Below, piece by piece: positions 43,462 through 51,618 of a stretch of 64,000 nucleotides of DNA. Every line of letters begins with the position of its first letter. Within the stretch, counting starts at the first letter, position 1. The translations under genes were made by a program, and so were the position numbers. Origin of the DNA: Exilibacterium sp. (GTDB lineage: Bacteria; Pseudomonadota; Gammaproteobacteria; Pseudomonadales; Cellvibrionaceae); contig JANQMH010000103.1 of assembly GCA_028280195.1 (NCBI GenBank), positions 1-64,000 of the forward strand, written 5' to 3'. The notes beneath the pieces were generated by a model that searched no databases, was not told the DNA's origin, and saw only the letters and a program-made list of their open reading frames with translations.

Positions 43462-45234
43462 ATGCGCTTGCACTGGTCAGTTTTCACCACGCTGTTTTCC
43501 TGCCTGGCGATCGCCGGCTGCACGCTCTGGCCGAGCGACGACAAGCCGGATGCCGAACTCGCCACGGACCTGCCCTGGTGGCAGGTCTCGCAGGGCTGGA
43601 GCGACAAACAGCGCCGGGAGTTCTGGTTTGCCGATCAGGGCTCGCGCATGATTCCCTACGACTGGTTTTTGCATCTCGAGCTGGCCGACAGCAGGCAGCT
43701 GCTGCGCGCCGACGCCAATATTGACCGGCTCGGCTATATCCCCGCGCCGGCCGATCCGCGCTGGAACCCCGACGGCCTGCCCATCGGCCTGGCCAGAGGC
43801 AAGGCCGATGAAGAGGGTACGGTCTGGCTGGGGCCGACCTGCGCCTTCTGCCATGTCAATAAAATCGAACTCGACGGCAAGCCCACCGTGATCGACGGTG
43901 CACCGACCCTGGGTGATTTCGAAACCTTTAACCAGCAGTTGATCGAGGCGCTGCTGGCAACCTGGAGTTCAGCGGAAAAGTTTGCCCGCTTCAGTGAAAA
44001 AGTGCTGGGGCCGGATGCCGCGGCCGAGGCGGTGGCGGCGCTGAAAGGCAAGATGCAGCTGCGAACTCAGGTGCTGGCCACCAAACAGGAGCAGAACAAG
44101 GCTCCCCACCCCTACGGTCACGGTCGCGTCGATGCGGTGGGGGCGATTTTCAATCAGGTAATGGCCCAGGTGCTGAAAGTACCGGACAACTGGCGCCCCG
44201 CCGATGCACCGGTCAGCTACCCGTTTCTCTGGGGTGCCTCACAGTCCTCGGTGGTGCAGTGGAACGGCCTGGCGCCGAACGACAAGGCCGGTTTCGGGCC
44301 GCTGATGCGCAATGTCGGCGAGGTCATCGGTGTGTTCGGGGTTGTCGAGGTGGTCAATCGCAGCGGCGACGAATACCTGAAAGCCGAGGATGCGCTCGAA
44401 GACCATCTGCGCGACGCGTCAAAATTCGGTTACAAGTCCTCGGTCAATCTCGAAAACCTGGGGCGTATCGAAAAGCTGGTGCGCCACCTGCGCTCGCCGC
44501 AGTGGCCCGTCAATGTGCTGCCGGCGCCCGACGCACAAAAGGCCGCGCGCGGCGAAACCATTTACCGGGCGCGCTGTATCGCCTGCCACCAACTGGTGGC
44601 GCGCGAAGACCAGCACAAAAGCTACGAACCAAAGATGATTGAAGTCGCCCAGGTCGGCACCGATCCGAAAATGGCCGACAATTTTCTCCTCGCCAGCAAC
44701 AGCCGCATCGACAAGCCCTGGGCCTCAGGCAAGCTCGAGGGCACCCACACCTATATCATCGCCGGCCCGCGTTACGGTGCAGACGCTCCCACGCAGGAAA
44801 ACGGCCAGCCCATCAGCCCGCGCGGCGCGGCGCTGGTAACCACCGGTACCGGTATCCTGCTGGGCTATCCCGGCGCTGCGGTCAAGGCCGCCTTTCTCAG
44901 CTTCAGTAAAGCCCGCGCCGAGCAGCCCTTCAGCCCGCGTTCGTACAAGGCCCGCCCTTTGACCGGCATCTGGGCGACCGCGCCTTATCTGCACAACGGC
45001 TCGGTGCCCAACCTGTTTGAGCTGGTGTCGGCGCCGCAGGAGCGCTCCACGACTTTCTACGTCGGCAACCGCAGGTTTGATCCCGTCAAAGTAGGCTATG
45101 AGTCGCAGCCGTCGCCCAATGCGTTTGAGTTCGACACCCGCCTGGCGGGTAACGACAATGGCGGCCACCCCTACGGCACCGGCCTCACTGAGGCGCAGCG
45201 CCTCGATCTGGTGGAGTTCTTAAAAACGCTCTAG
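43462..45234 (+). CDS. Di-haem cytochrome c lipoprotein, RoxA-like
   Basis: A 590-residue protein with a lipobox (CLAIAGC, Cys near residue 20) and AAAGGG ribosome-binding site. Two CxxCH haem sites are present: CAFCH at 127-131 and CIACH at 372-376. The C-terminal module LTGIWATAPYLHNGSVPNLFEL is the signature of di-haem peroxidase-type and RoxA-like oxygenase cytochromes. RoxA/RoxB rubber oxygenases have about 650-690 residues and the same order of two haem domains. Whether this protein is an oxygenase, a peroxidase or an electron carrier cannot be told from the sequence. It acts in the periplasm, anchored to a membrane. Confidence 0.82.
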   Translation: MRLHWSVFTTLFSCLAIAGCTLWPSDDKPDAELATDLPWWQVSQGWSDKQRREFWFADQGSRMIPYDWFLHLELADSRQLLRADANIDRLGYIPAPADPRWNPDGLPIGLARGKADEEGTVWLGPTCAFCHVNKIELDGKPTVIDGAPTLGDFETFNQQLIEALLATWSSAEKFARFSEKVLGPDAAAEAVAALKGKMQLRTQVLATKQEQNKAPHPYGHGRVDAVGAIFNQVMAQVLKVPDNWRPADAPVSYPFLWGASQSSVVQWNGLAPNDKAGFGPLMRNVGEVIGVFGVVEVVNRSGDEYLKAEDALEDHLRDASKFGYKSSVNLENLGRIEKLVRHLRSPQWPVNVLPAPDAQKAARGETIYRARCIACHQLVAREDQHKSYEPKMIEVAQVGTDPKMADNFLLASNSRIDKPWASGKLEGTHTYIIAGPRYGADAPTQENGQPISPRGAALVTTGTGILLGYPGAAVKAAFLSFSKARAEQPFSPRSYKARPLTGIWATAPYLHNGSVPNLFELVSAPQERSTTFYVGNRRFDPVKVGYESQPSPNAFEFDTRLAGNDNGGHPYGTGLTEAQRLDLVEFLKTL

Positions 45235-45298
45235 GGCCTTGCCACAGCCCTTACCCCGCGCTACGCCTGCAGTACCTGCCGGCAACCGCGGCGCGCGG

Positions 45299-45667
45299 CT
45301 AGACAATTTCGCGCCACGGATCGCCCGGCTCATAACCCGAGATGCGCAGCCAGCGATAGTCGCGCAGGTAGGTGTTCGGCACCACGGTGCGCTGCAGGTT
45401 GTCGAGAATCCAGCCGTCGACCTCGACCACCAGATGGCCGCGGCGCTCAATCTCGCAGTAGACCAGGCGGCTGGGCACACCCTGGCGGCGCAGTAATTTG
45501 CGGCAGGCCAGGCAGAAGCCGTCACAGTCGTCGCGCAGCATACTGCTGCCATCGTAGTCCGGCGGCGGCATATCCCAGCTTTCACCGCGGTCACTGCGGA
45601 AAACGAAGCGCTTCATCACCCGGCGGTGGATCTTCAACAACAGTCCTCTGAGGTGGTCGTTTGGCAT
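45299..45667 (-). CDS. Transglutaminase-like cysteine peptidase, short form (BTLCP-like)
   Basis: A 122-residue protein starting at MPNDHLRG. The transglutaminase-like triad is visible: Cys in LRDDCDGFCLACRKLL, His in RRGHLVVEVDGW and Asp in WILDNLQRTV. The bacterial transglutaminase-like cysteine proteinases are usually about 180-230 residues, so this is a short version and has no signal peptide of its own. Its start codon overlaps the stop of the upstream lipoprotein gene (TGATG), so the two are translationally coupled. Probable substrate: a protein or peptidoglycan amide bond, not known. Confidence 0.75.
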   Translation of the reverse strand: MPNDHLRGLLLKIHRRVMKRFVFRSDRGESWDMPPPDYDGSSMLRDDCDGFCLACRKLLRRQGVPSRLVYCEIERRGHLVVEVDGWILDNLQRTVVPNTYLRDYRWLRISGYEPGDPWREIV

Positions 45668-45852
45668 CAGCAGTCGCCCTCCGGATCGATCGAGCGCAGG
45701 TCCTCGCACCCCTTCGGCGGCGGCACTTCGCGGCCGGTCTCAAAAGGTTGGGGGGAAAGGTACTGGCAGGCAGTGAGGGTCAGCGGCGCCGCGCCCGCCA
45801 GGGCGATACCCCCCAGCAGCCGGAAAAAATGCCGTCTCGGAATCCTGTTCAT
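45667..45852 (-). CDS. Small Tat-type lipoprotein
   Basis: A 61-residue protein. MNRIPRRHFFRLLGG carries a twin-arginine (RRHFF) motif followed by a hydrophobic stretch and a lipobox (LTLTAC, Cys near residue 29), so a Tat-exported lipoprotein is likely. Only about 32 residues remain after processing, with two further Cys. It is the first gene of a two-gene unit with the transglutaminase-like gene. Function unknown; it may anchor or assist that enzyme. Confidence 0.7.
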   Translation of the reverse strand: MNRIPRRHFFRLLGGIALAGAAPLTLTACQYLSPQPFETGREVPPPKGCEDLRSIDPEGDC

Positions 45853-46004
45853 ACAACAACTCCTCAGTTACAGGGTTCGGATTCAGTGTAGGCAGACAGG
45901 CTCAGTACCAGAAGTGGCGCATTTGACATTTTTCGTGCTTTTTAAGACACAATGGCCTAAACTCATCGCCATCGACCAGCTAAAACACGCCGGAAACGCC
46001 AGCC

Positions 46005-47012
46005 ATGATTGCCGTTACTCTGCTGCTTCTCCCCAACAGCATGGCCGCCACCGCCATGGGTTTTGCCGATATGATCTATGTCGCCAACCGCGTGGCGCTC
46101 AGCCTGGGCTCAGCCGAGCCGTTTCGGCTGCGGCTGGTGTCTATCGACGGCAACCCGGTAAAGGCCTCCAGCGGCTACCCGCTGGCTGTGGACGGAGACC
46201 TCAGCTCGGTGGAAGACGGCGGCGTTCTGGTGATACCGGCGATGATGCTGGCCGACGGCCGCAACCTGGACAGAAACCTGAAGCGCCACGGCCCCCATAT
46301 CGACTGGCTGAAACGCAATCACCAGCGCTTTGATCGGGTGGTCACCAATTGCAGTGCCACGTTTTTACTGGCGGAGGCGGGCCTGCTCGATGGCAAACCC
46401 GCCACTGTGTCGTGGTGGCTCGGCAAGGCCTTTGCCAATCGCTATCCCCGGGTACTGCTGGACGCCGACGCCATCTGCAAGACCACGGACAACTTCATCA
46501 TCGGCGGCGGTTCCAGCTGTTTTAACGACCTGGCGCTGATGGTTATCGAGCGCTACGGCAGTCCGCGGATGGCGCGCACCGTGGCCAAGTATATGTTGCT
46601 GGACCGCCAGCGCCTCAGCCAGGCTCCCTACGCCATCCTGCCCTATGCCAACCACGACGACGCCGTGGTCGCCCGGGCCCAGGCGTGGATACACGAGAAT
46701 CTGCAGCGCGACTTCCGCATCGACGAGGTGGCCGGGCACGCCGCGGTCAGCCCGCGCACCCTGATCCGCCGCTTTCAAAACGCCCTGTCCGAAAGCCCGC
46801 AGACCTATACCCAGCGGGCCAGAATCGAGAAGAGCAAAATCCTGCTGGAAACCACCCGCCTGCGCCTGAATGAAATTGTGGTGCAGTGCGGCTACAGCGA
46901 TGAGAGCGCTTTCCGGCGCCTGTTCAAAAAGCTCTGCAAGGTGTCACCGAGCGATTACCGGCGCAAATTCAACAATCTGCAGCAGCGCCAGGCACAGGCG
47001 GCGGGCGGCTGA
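46005..47012 (+). CDS. GlxA-type transcriptional regulator (DJ-1/PfpI + AraC)
   Basis: A 335-residue regulator. Residues about 1-190 form a DJ-1/PfpI-like (class I glutamine-amidotransferase-like) domain, with VVTNCSATFLLAEAGLLDGK in the nucleophile-elbow position (Cys in TNCSAT). The AraC-type helix-turn-helix domain is at about 225-325 (DFRIDEVAGHAAVSPRTLIR then LNEIVVQCGYSDESAFRRLF). Such regulators sense small metabolites, for example choline derivatives or arginine. The effector here is unknown. No obvious target gene is adjacent except the thi genes, which have their own riboswitch. Confidence 0.9.
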   Translation: MIAVTLLLLPNSMAATAMGFADMIYVANRVALSLGSAEPFRLRLVSIDGNPVKASSGYPLAVDGDLSSVEDGGVLVIPAMMLADGRNLDRNLKRHGPHIDWLKRNHQRFDRVVTNCSATFLLAEAGLLDGKPATVSWWLGKAFANRYPRVLLDADAICKTTDNFIIGGGSSCFNDLALMVIERYGSPRMARTVAKYMLLDRQRLSQAPYAILPYANHDDAVVARAQAWIHENLQRDFRIDEVAGHAAVSPRTLIRRFQNALSESPQTYTQRARIEKSKILLETTRLRLNEIVVQCGYSDESAFRRLFKKLCKVSPSDYRRKFNNLQQRQAQAAGG

Positions 47013-47091
47013 GAGCGGCCGCGCCGGTCGCGGCTCAGTCGTCCCGGCGCAACTGGTGCGAGGTCCGGGCGGGTGATACACTAGCGGCTGA

Positions 47092-47181
47092 CTTGTCGGG
47101 GCGCCCGCAGAGACAGCGGGCTGAGATCGCACAGCCGAACCCGTAGAACCTGATCAGGTTAAACCCTGCGTAGGAAACAAG
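47092..47181 (+). promoter_or_regulatory. TPP riboswitch (THI element) upstream of thiO
   Basis: The THI box pattern is complete: GGGGCGCCC (47098), CGGGCTGAGA (47117-47126), ACCCGTAGAACCTGATCAGG (47139-47158) and CCTGCGTAGGAAACAAG at the 3' side. CTTGT (47092-47096) pairs with ACAAG (47177-47181) as the closing stem. It switches off thiO-thiS-thiG when thiamin pyrophosphate is plentiful. Confidence 0.95.
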
Positions 47182-47324
47182 ACAGCTACTGCGAGCTATC
47201 TGCCACCTGCGGCAATCACCGGTTCCCGGTGACGCTGTTCCTGATCCGCCTCTCCGGCAAGCATACTGAAGTCAGTATTAACCACGTGTTATCGACGGAC
47301 ACCAGCGGTGTCGCGGGCTGTTTA

Positions 47325-48437
47325 ATGACAACATCCAATCGACCCATTGCCATTGCCGGCGCCGGCCTGCTCGGCCGCCTGCTGGCCTGGCAGCTGCTGC
47401 GCGGCGGGCACGCGGTTACGCTGTTCGAGGCCGGTTCCCTGCAACAGCCCGCCGCCGCCGCCCATACCGCCGCCGGCATGGTCGCGCCGCTCAGCGAGGC
47501 GGTGGACTCGGAGGCCGCCATCTATGATATGGGCATGGCGTCGCTGCAGCTGTGGCCGCAGTGGTTGCAGGCGCTGCAGCGCGAAAGCGGCGAAAATATC
47601 GCCTATCAGCACAACGGCAGCCTGATTGTCGCCCACCCGCAGGACAGCGCCGAGCTGCTGCAGTTCCACAGCGATCTGCAGCATATGCTGCCGGGCCGCG
47701 GCGGCTTCCAGTGGCTCGACGACCGCGCCATCGGCGCCTGCGAGCCGGATATCGGCGCACAGTTTCAGCAGGGCCTGCTGCTGGAGCACGAGGCCCATAT
47801 CGACAACCGCCACCTGCTGCAGGCGCTGCTGGGCGAAATTCGCCGCCTGGGCGGCGACTGCCGCGAGCACTGTACCGTGCGCACCTCGGCCCATGCGGTG
47901 GACACGCCCGGCGGCCGCGAGCGCTTCGACCTGGTGATAGACTGTCGCGGCGTCGGCGCCAAGAGCCAGTGGCCCGGACTGCGCGGCATCCGCGGCGAGG
48001 TGCTGTGTGTGCAAACCGCCGAGGTCACATTGCAGCGGCCGGTGCGGCTGATGCACCCGCGCTATCAACTCTACGTGGTACCGAAGCCCGGCCGGCACTT
48101 TGTGATCGGCGCCACGCAGATAGAGAGCGAGGACCGCGGCGCGGTAACCCTGCAGTCGAGCCTCGAGTTAGGCAGTGCCCTGTACACCATCAACCCGGCA
48201 TTTGCCGAAGCCAGGATCGTGGAGATGAGCGCTAATCTGCGCCCGGCGCTGATGGACAACCTGCCCAAAATCGAGGTGCGCGAGGGGCTGCTGCTGGCCA
48301 ACGGCCTCTACCGGCACGGCTATTTACTGGCGCCGGTGGTGGTCAGTCATCTGCTGGCCCTGATCGACGGCGGTGAGCTGGCGTTTGCCGCCACGCTCGG
48401 GCTGGCACAGCAGGGGGAAAACTGCCGTGCGGGTTAA
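47325..48437 (+). CDS. thiO: Glycine oxidase ThiO
   Basis: A 370-residue FAD enzyme. I start it at ATG 47325 (MTTSNRPIAIAGAGLLGRLL), where the FAD Rossmann motif begins (GAGLLGRLLAWQLLRGG). RGIRGEVLCVQTAEV, YVVPKPGRHFVIGATQIESE and LLLANGLYRHGYLLAPVV match the DAO/ThiO family. It oxidises glycine to iminoacetate (dehydroglycine) for the thiazole ring in aerobes. It is the first gene behind the TPP riboswitch and overlaps thiS by 11 bp. Confidence 0.93.
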   Translation: MTTSNRPIAIAGAGLLGRLLAWQLLRGGHAVTLFEAGSLQQPAAAAHTAAGMVAPLSEAVDSEAAIYDMGMASLQLWPQWLQALQRESGENIAYQHNGSLIVAHPQDSAELLQFHSDLQHMLPGRGGFQWLDDRAIGACEPDIGAQFQQGLLLEHEAHIDNRHLLQALLGEIRRLGGDCREHCTVRTSAHAVDTPGGRERFDLVIDCRGVGAKSQWPGLRGIRGEVLCVQTAEVTLQRPVRLMHPRYQLYVVPKPGRHFVIGATQIESEDRGAVTLQSSLELGSALYTINPAFAEARIVEMSANLRPALMDNLPKIEVREGLLLANGLYRHGYLLAPVVVSHLLALIDGGELAFAATLGLAQQGENCRAG

Positions 48438-48633
48438 GGTCAGCCTCAATAACGAAACTGCGGAAATTGCCGCCGGTACGTCGCTGAGCGAGGCGATCGA
48501 ACAGTGGCAGTTGGGCGGTAAAAAAATTGCCGTCGCCGTCAACGGCGAGTTTGTACCGCGCTCGGCTTACCCGCTGACGCAGCTGGCGCCCGGGGATCAA
48601 ATCGATATCGTCAAGCCGGTCGGAGGTGGCTGA
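48427..48633 (+). CDS. thiS: Sulfur carrier protein ThiS
   Basis: A 68-residue ubiquitin-fold protein with GTG start inside the end of thiO. The hallmark is the C-terminal di-glycine (VKPVGGG), which is thiocarboxylated to deliver sulfur. The core [20 protein letters not shown] and [16 protein letters not shown] fit the family. It hands sulfur to ThiG. The stop overlaps the thiG start (TGATG), so the two are coupled. Confidence 0.95.
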   Translation: MRVKVSLNNETAEIAAGTSLSEAIEQWQLGGKKIAVAVNGEFVPRSAYPLTQLAPGDQIDIVKPVGGG

Positions 48634-49430
48634 TGCAGGAAGACAAGCTGACCCTTTACGGCGAACAGTTCAACAGCCGCTTTTTGCTCGGCACGGCGCT
48701 CTACCCCTCCCCCCGGAGCATGCGCGATGCCGTCGCCGCGGCCGGCTGCGATATCGTTACCCTGGGGCTGCGCCGCCAGAACCCGGCCGATAAAGACGGC
48801 GAAGCCATCTGGGACTATATCCGCCAGAGCGGCTGCAAACTGCTGCCCAACACCGCCGGCTGCACCTCGGCCAAGGAAGCCGTTACCCTGGCGCAGATGT
48901 CGCGGGAAATTTTCGACACCGCGTGGATCAAACTGGAAGTCATCGGCGATGAGTACAATCTGCAGCCGGACCCGTTTGGACTGGTGGAAGCCGCCGCTAC
49001 CCTGATACAGCAGGGCTTCAAGGTGCTGCCCTACTGCACCGACGACCTGATCCTCTGCCGACGCCTGCTCGATGCGGGCTGCCAGGTACTGATGCCCTGG
49101 GGCGCGCCTATCGGTACCGGGCAGGGTCTGCTCAACCGCTACAACCTGCACACCTTGAGAACGCGCCTGGCGGATACGCCGTTGATTATCGACGCCGGTC
49201 TGGGAGCGCCATCGCAGGCAGCCGAGGCCATGGAAATGGGCTTCGATGCCGTTCTGCTCAATACTGCCGTGGCCAAAGCGCGCGATCCGGTATCGATGGC
49301 TGCGGCGTTCGCCACCGCTATCGAGGCCGGGCGGCAGGCATTTCGCGCCGGTTTGATGCACAAGCGGCAAACCGCCAGCCCCAGCACACCCACGGTGGGA
49401 CAGCCGTTCTGGCATCAAAAAAAACCCTAG
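48633..49430 (+). CDS. thiG: Thiazole synthase ThiG
   Basis: A 265-residue TIM-barrel enzyme. Lys100 in [10 protein letters not shown] is the Schiff-base lysine that binds deoxyxylulose phosphate. The phosphate-binding loop [16 protein letters not shown] and the [16 protein letters not shown] helix are conserved. It builds the thiazole phosphate of thiamin from DXP, dehydroglycine and ThiS thiocarboxylate. The thi genes stop here; thiE, thiD and thiC are not in the window. Confidence 0.95.
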   Translation: MQEDKLTLYGEQFNSRFLLGTALYPSPRSMRDAVAAAGCDIVTLGLRRQNPADKDGEAIWDYIRQSGCKLLPNTAGCTSAKEAVTLAQMSREIFDTAWIKLEVIGDEYNLQPDPFGLVEAAATLIQQGFKVLPYCTDDLILCRRLLDAGCQVLMPWGAPIGTGQGLLNRYNLHTLRTRLADTPLIIDAGLGAPSQAAEAMEMGFDAVLLNTAVAKARDPVSMAAAFATAIEAGRQAFRAGLMHKRQTASPSTPTVGQPFWHQKKP

Positions 49431-49513
49431 AAGCTGTTTCGTAATTCTCGGCCGCAACGAGGCGAGTGATAAATAGCGCCGCCGCAGTAGGTCGAGAGTT
49501 ATGGAACAGCTTC
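49430..49513. repeat. 24-bp inverted repeat directly after thiG
   Basis: GAAGCTGTTTCGTAATTCTC then GGCC (49430-49453) and GGTCGAGAGTTATGGAACAG then CTTC (49490-49513) are imperfect inverted copies (20 of 24 match) with 36 nt between. The first base is the last base of the thiG stop codon. It may end the thi transcript, but there is no T-run. A dispersed palindromic repeat element is the alternative. Confidence 0.55.
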
Positions 49514-49679
49514 CAGATCTTCAGTAATGTGAAGCAGTTCGCATTGCGCTGTCGCCGGGTTCCGCGTGTTTTGCATCGCTTTTATCTAGACTGGGGCCGG
49601 TGCAAACGCCGGTTGTACCGCGCGACGGCAGTATCGTGTTTTCCGGTAATACCAACCATAAACAACAGGGGAACGTCTG

Positions 49680-50180
49680 ATGAGACTTTTCGTATCACTG
49701 ATCACCATGGGCCTGCTGTCTGCGGGCGCAGGCGCTGCGGCGCAAAGCGACGATGTACAGCAAGATGTACAACAAAATCTACAACAAGGTTTACAACAAC
49801 AAGGTTTACAACAACAAGGTTTACAACAACAGGGCGAAGCGCAACAGCTGCAGGCACCGGCGGCGCCGGCAACCCTGGAAGCGCCGGCGCAGTTCAGCGC
49901 AGAAAGCGGTGCGGAGACAGATATCGGCAGCGCTGCCGCCGAGTCGCGTAAAATCGCTTATACCTGTGTGCTGCAGGACCTGCAGCGGCGCGTGGAGATC
50001 GACTATCTCGACACGGACGCCGGCGTCCCCTGCGAAGTCAATTACTACAAGGACGTGGAAACTCCCGGTACCCGGCAGACACTGTGGAGCGCCAGCAGTA
50101 CCGAGGGTTACTGCGAGCAACAGGCCGAGGGGCTGGTGGCAAAACTGCAGTCCTGGGGCTGGGAATGTGGTGGCCAGTAG
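49680..50180 (+). CDS. Secreted Gln-rich repeat protein of unknown function
   Basis: A 166-residue protein with an AGGGGA ribosome-binding site and signal peptide (MRLFVSLITMGLLSAGAGAA, cleavage near AAAQSDD). A low-complexity part of LQQQG repeats (about residues 26-55) is followed by an Ala/Pro linker. The C-terminal domain (about 95-166) has four Cys: KIAYTCVLQDLQRRVEIDYL, GVPCEVNYYKDVE, GYCEQQ and WGWECGG. This Cys-rich end occurs in other small exported proteins of gammaproteobacteria and probably forms two disulfides. Function unknown. Confidence 0.65.
   Translation: MRLFVSLITMGLLSAGAGAAAQSDDVQQDVQQNLQQGLQQQGLQQQGLQQQGEAQQLQAPAAPATLEAPAQFSAESGAETDIGSAAAESRKIAYTCVLQDLQRRVEIDYLDTDAGVPCEVNYYKDVETPGTRQTLWSASSTEGYCEQQAEGLVAKLQSWGWECGGQ
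49754..49833 (+). repeat. 15-bp in-frame tandem repeat in the Q-rich gene
   Basis: Units of the type CAACAAGGTTTACAA recur, three of them nearly identical, and encode GLQQQ repeats. The 15-bp unit keeps the frame, so copy number can change without breaking the gene. Confidence 0.75.
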
Positions 50181-50469
50181 TCGCCGTCTCACCGTGAGAA
50201 AAAACAGCGGCGTATAACAGGCTGGATGGAATTCTAAGCAAAACCTTACCAGCGGGATGGTACGGGAAATGGGCACCGGGCGGGGTCGGTACGGAGCGGG
50301 GTCGGACCCCGATCGTGCCGCCGGGCGGTATTTACAACTTTTTACTGGTTTTCCCCGTCAACCGATCGCTATGATATTCGCTAAAGGAAAAAAACTGCCA
50401 GGAGGAGACCTCTACCCGTCCGTTCACTCGCAGAAAGCGGCTTAATACAATTCGTCCGAGGTAATCCGT

Positions 50470-51612
50470 ATGAATGCGCCTGCCAGAGAAATCCCCTACC
50501 CGGCAAACCGAGTGGCCTGCGACGATGAAATCGATTTACTCGAGTTAATGGCCGTGATCTGGCAGGGACGCTGGCTGCTGCTGGCAGCAGTTGCGGCAAG
50601 CGCGGCGCTGGCCTGGATTTATATCAGCTCAGCAACAAAAATCTATCAGATCGATGCCAGTATTTATGCCGTCAGCGATATCCAGCTGGCGCCGGTCTCG
50701 CCGGGTTTCAGCCCCGCTAAGGAAAACTACGACATTGGCCGACTGGAGGCGCAGCCGCTCTACCGCAAAGCGCTCAACAACCTACAAAGCCGCAGTACGA
50801 TCGCGGCCTTTCTGGCACAGAGCGATCGATCATACAGCGGCTTTTTTGCCGCTGCCGACAGCGAAACAAAACAGGTAAACCGCTTTGTAAACTCGCTGAG
50901 CGTCAACCGCGACAAGGACTCTCCGCTCACTCACATCAGCCTCGACAGTCGCGACTCTGCGGCCGGCGCAGCGCTGCTGCACGACTACCTCAACTATGTC
51001 AGCCACGCTACCGTCGCCTCGGCCGCCGGCGACCTGGTGGCTGCCATCAATAATCATATCAGCTATATCGATCGCTCCGCGACGGTATTGCGGCAACAGA
51101 CACAAACGCAGCTCAACGACCGCATGGCACACCTGAGCGAGGCCATTCAGATCGCCCGCACACTCGATATGGAAGAGGCCGCTGTCAACAAACTGGCAGA
51201 CAGGGAAAGCGCGCTGCCCAATGACAGGCTCTATCTGCTCGGTACCCGGGCACTCGAGGCCGAACTGCAGGCGCTGGGCCAGCGCCGGCAAAACGATGCC
51301 TTCATACCCCAACTGCGCCAGCTGCAGTCGGCCAGGCAGGCGCTGCAAATAGATGCGGAGAAAATTCAACAGAATGTACCCGCGACCGGCGCCCTGGTGC
51401 TGCCGCCGTCACTGCACGCCCCGGCGGCACACACCTCGCCCAAAACCCTGCTGATCATGCTCGCGGCTGTTGCCGCCGGCGCCATATTCGGCCTGTGCGC
51501 GGTATTTATCCGCCAGGGCATGCGCACCTATCACAAGCGCCGGCAGCACAGCCGGGTAAACGAAAACACCAATACCCCGCTACCGCGCCACGGCGAATAT
51601 CGCGCGGCTTGA
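50470..51612 (+). CDS. Wzz/chain-length-determinant-like membrane protein
   Basis: A 380-residue protein with the Wzz layout. An N-terminal cytoplasmic start is followed by a membrane helix (about residues 37-55, WLLLAAVAASAALAWIYISS). A long periplasmic region then runs (about 55-320) with a helical Gln/Ala-rich part (DRMAHLSEAIQIARTLDMEE). A second membrane helix is near 325-347 (LLIMLAAVAAGAIFGLCAVF). The DEIDLLELMAVIWQGRWLLL start is the classic Wzz N terminus. It would set the chain length of O-antigen or an exopolysaccharide. No other polysaccharide gene is adjacent, so the partner polymerase lies elsewhere. Confidence 0.85.
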   Translation: MNAPAREIPYPANRVACDDEIDLLELMAVIWQGRWLLLAAVAASAALAWIYISSATKIYQIDASIYAVSDIQLAPVSPGFSPAKENYDIGRLEAQPLYRKALNNLQSRSTIAAFLAQSDRSYSGFFAAADSETKQVNRFVNSLSVNRDKDSPLTHISLDSRDSAAGAALLHDYLNYVSHATVASAAGDLVAAINNHISYIDRSATVLRQQTQTQLNDRMAHLSEAIQIARTLDMEEAAVNKLADRESALPNDRLYLLGTRALEAELQALGQRRQNDAFIPQLRQLQSARQALQIDAEKIQQNVPATGALVLPPSLHAPAAHTSPKTLLIMLAAVAAGAIFGLCAVFIRQGMRTYHKRRQHSRVNENTNTPLPRHGEYRAA

Positions 51613-51618
51613 ATGCGT

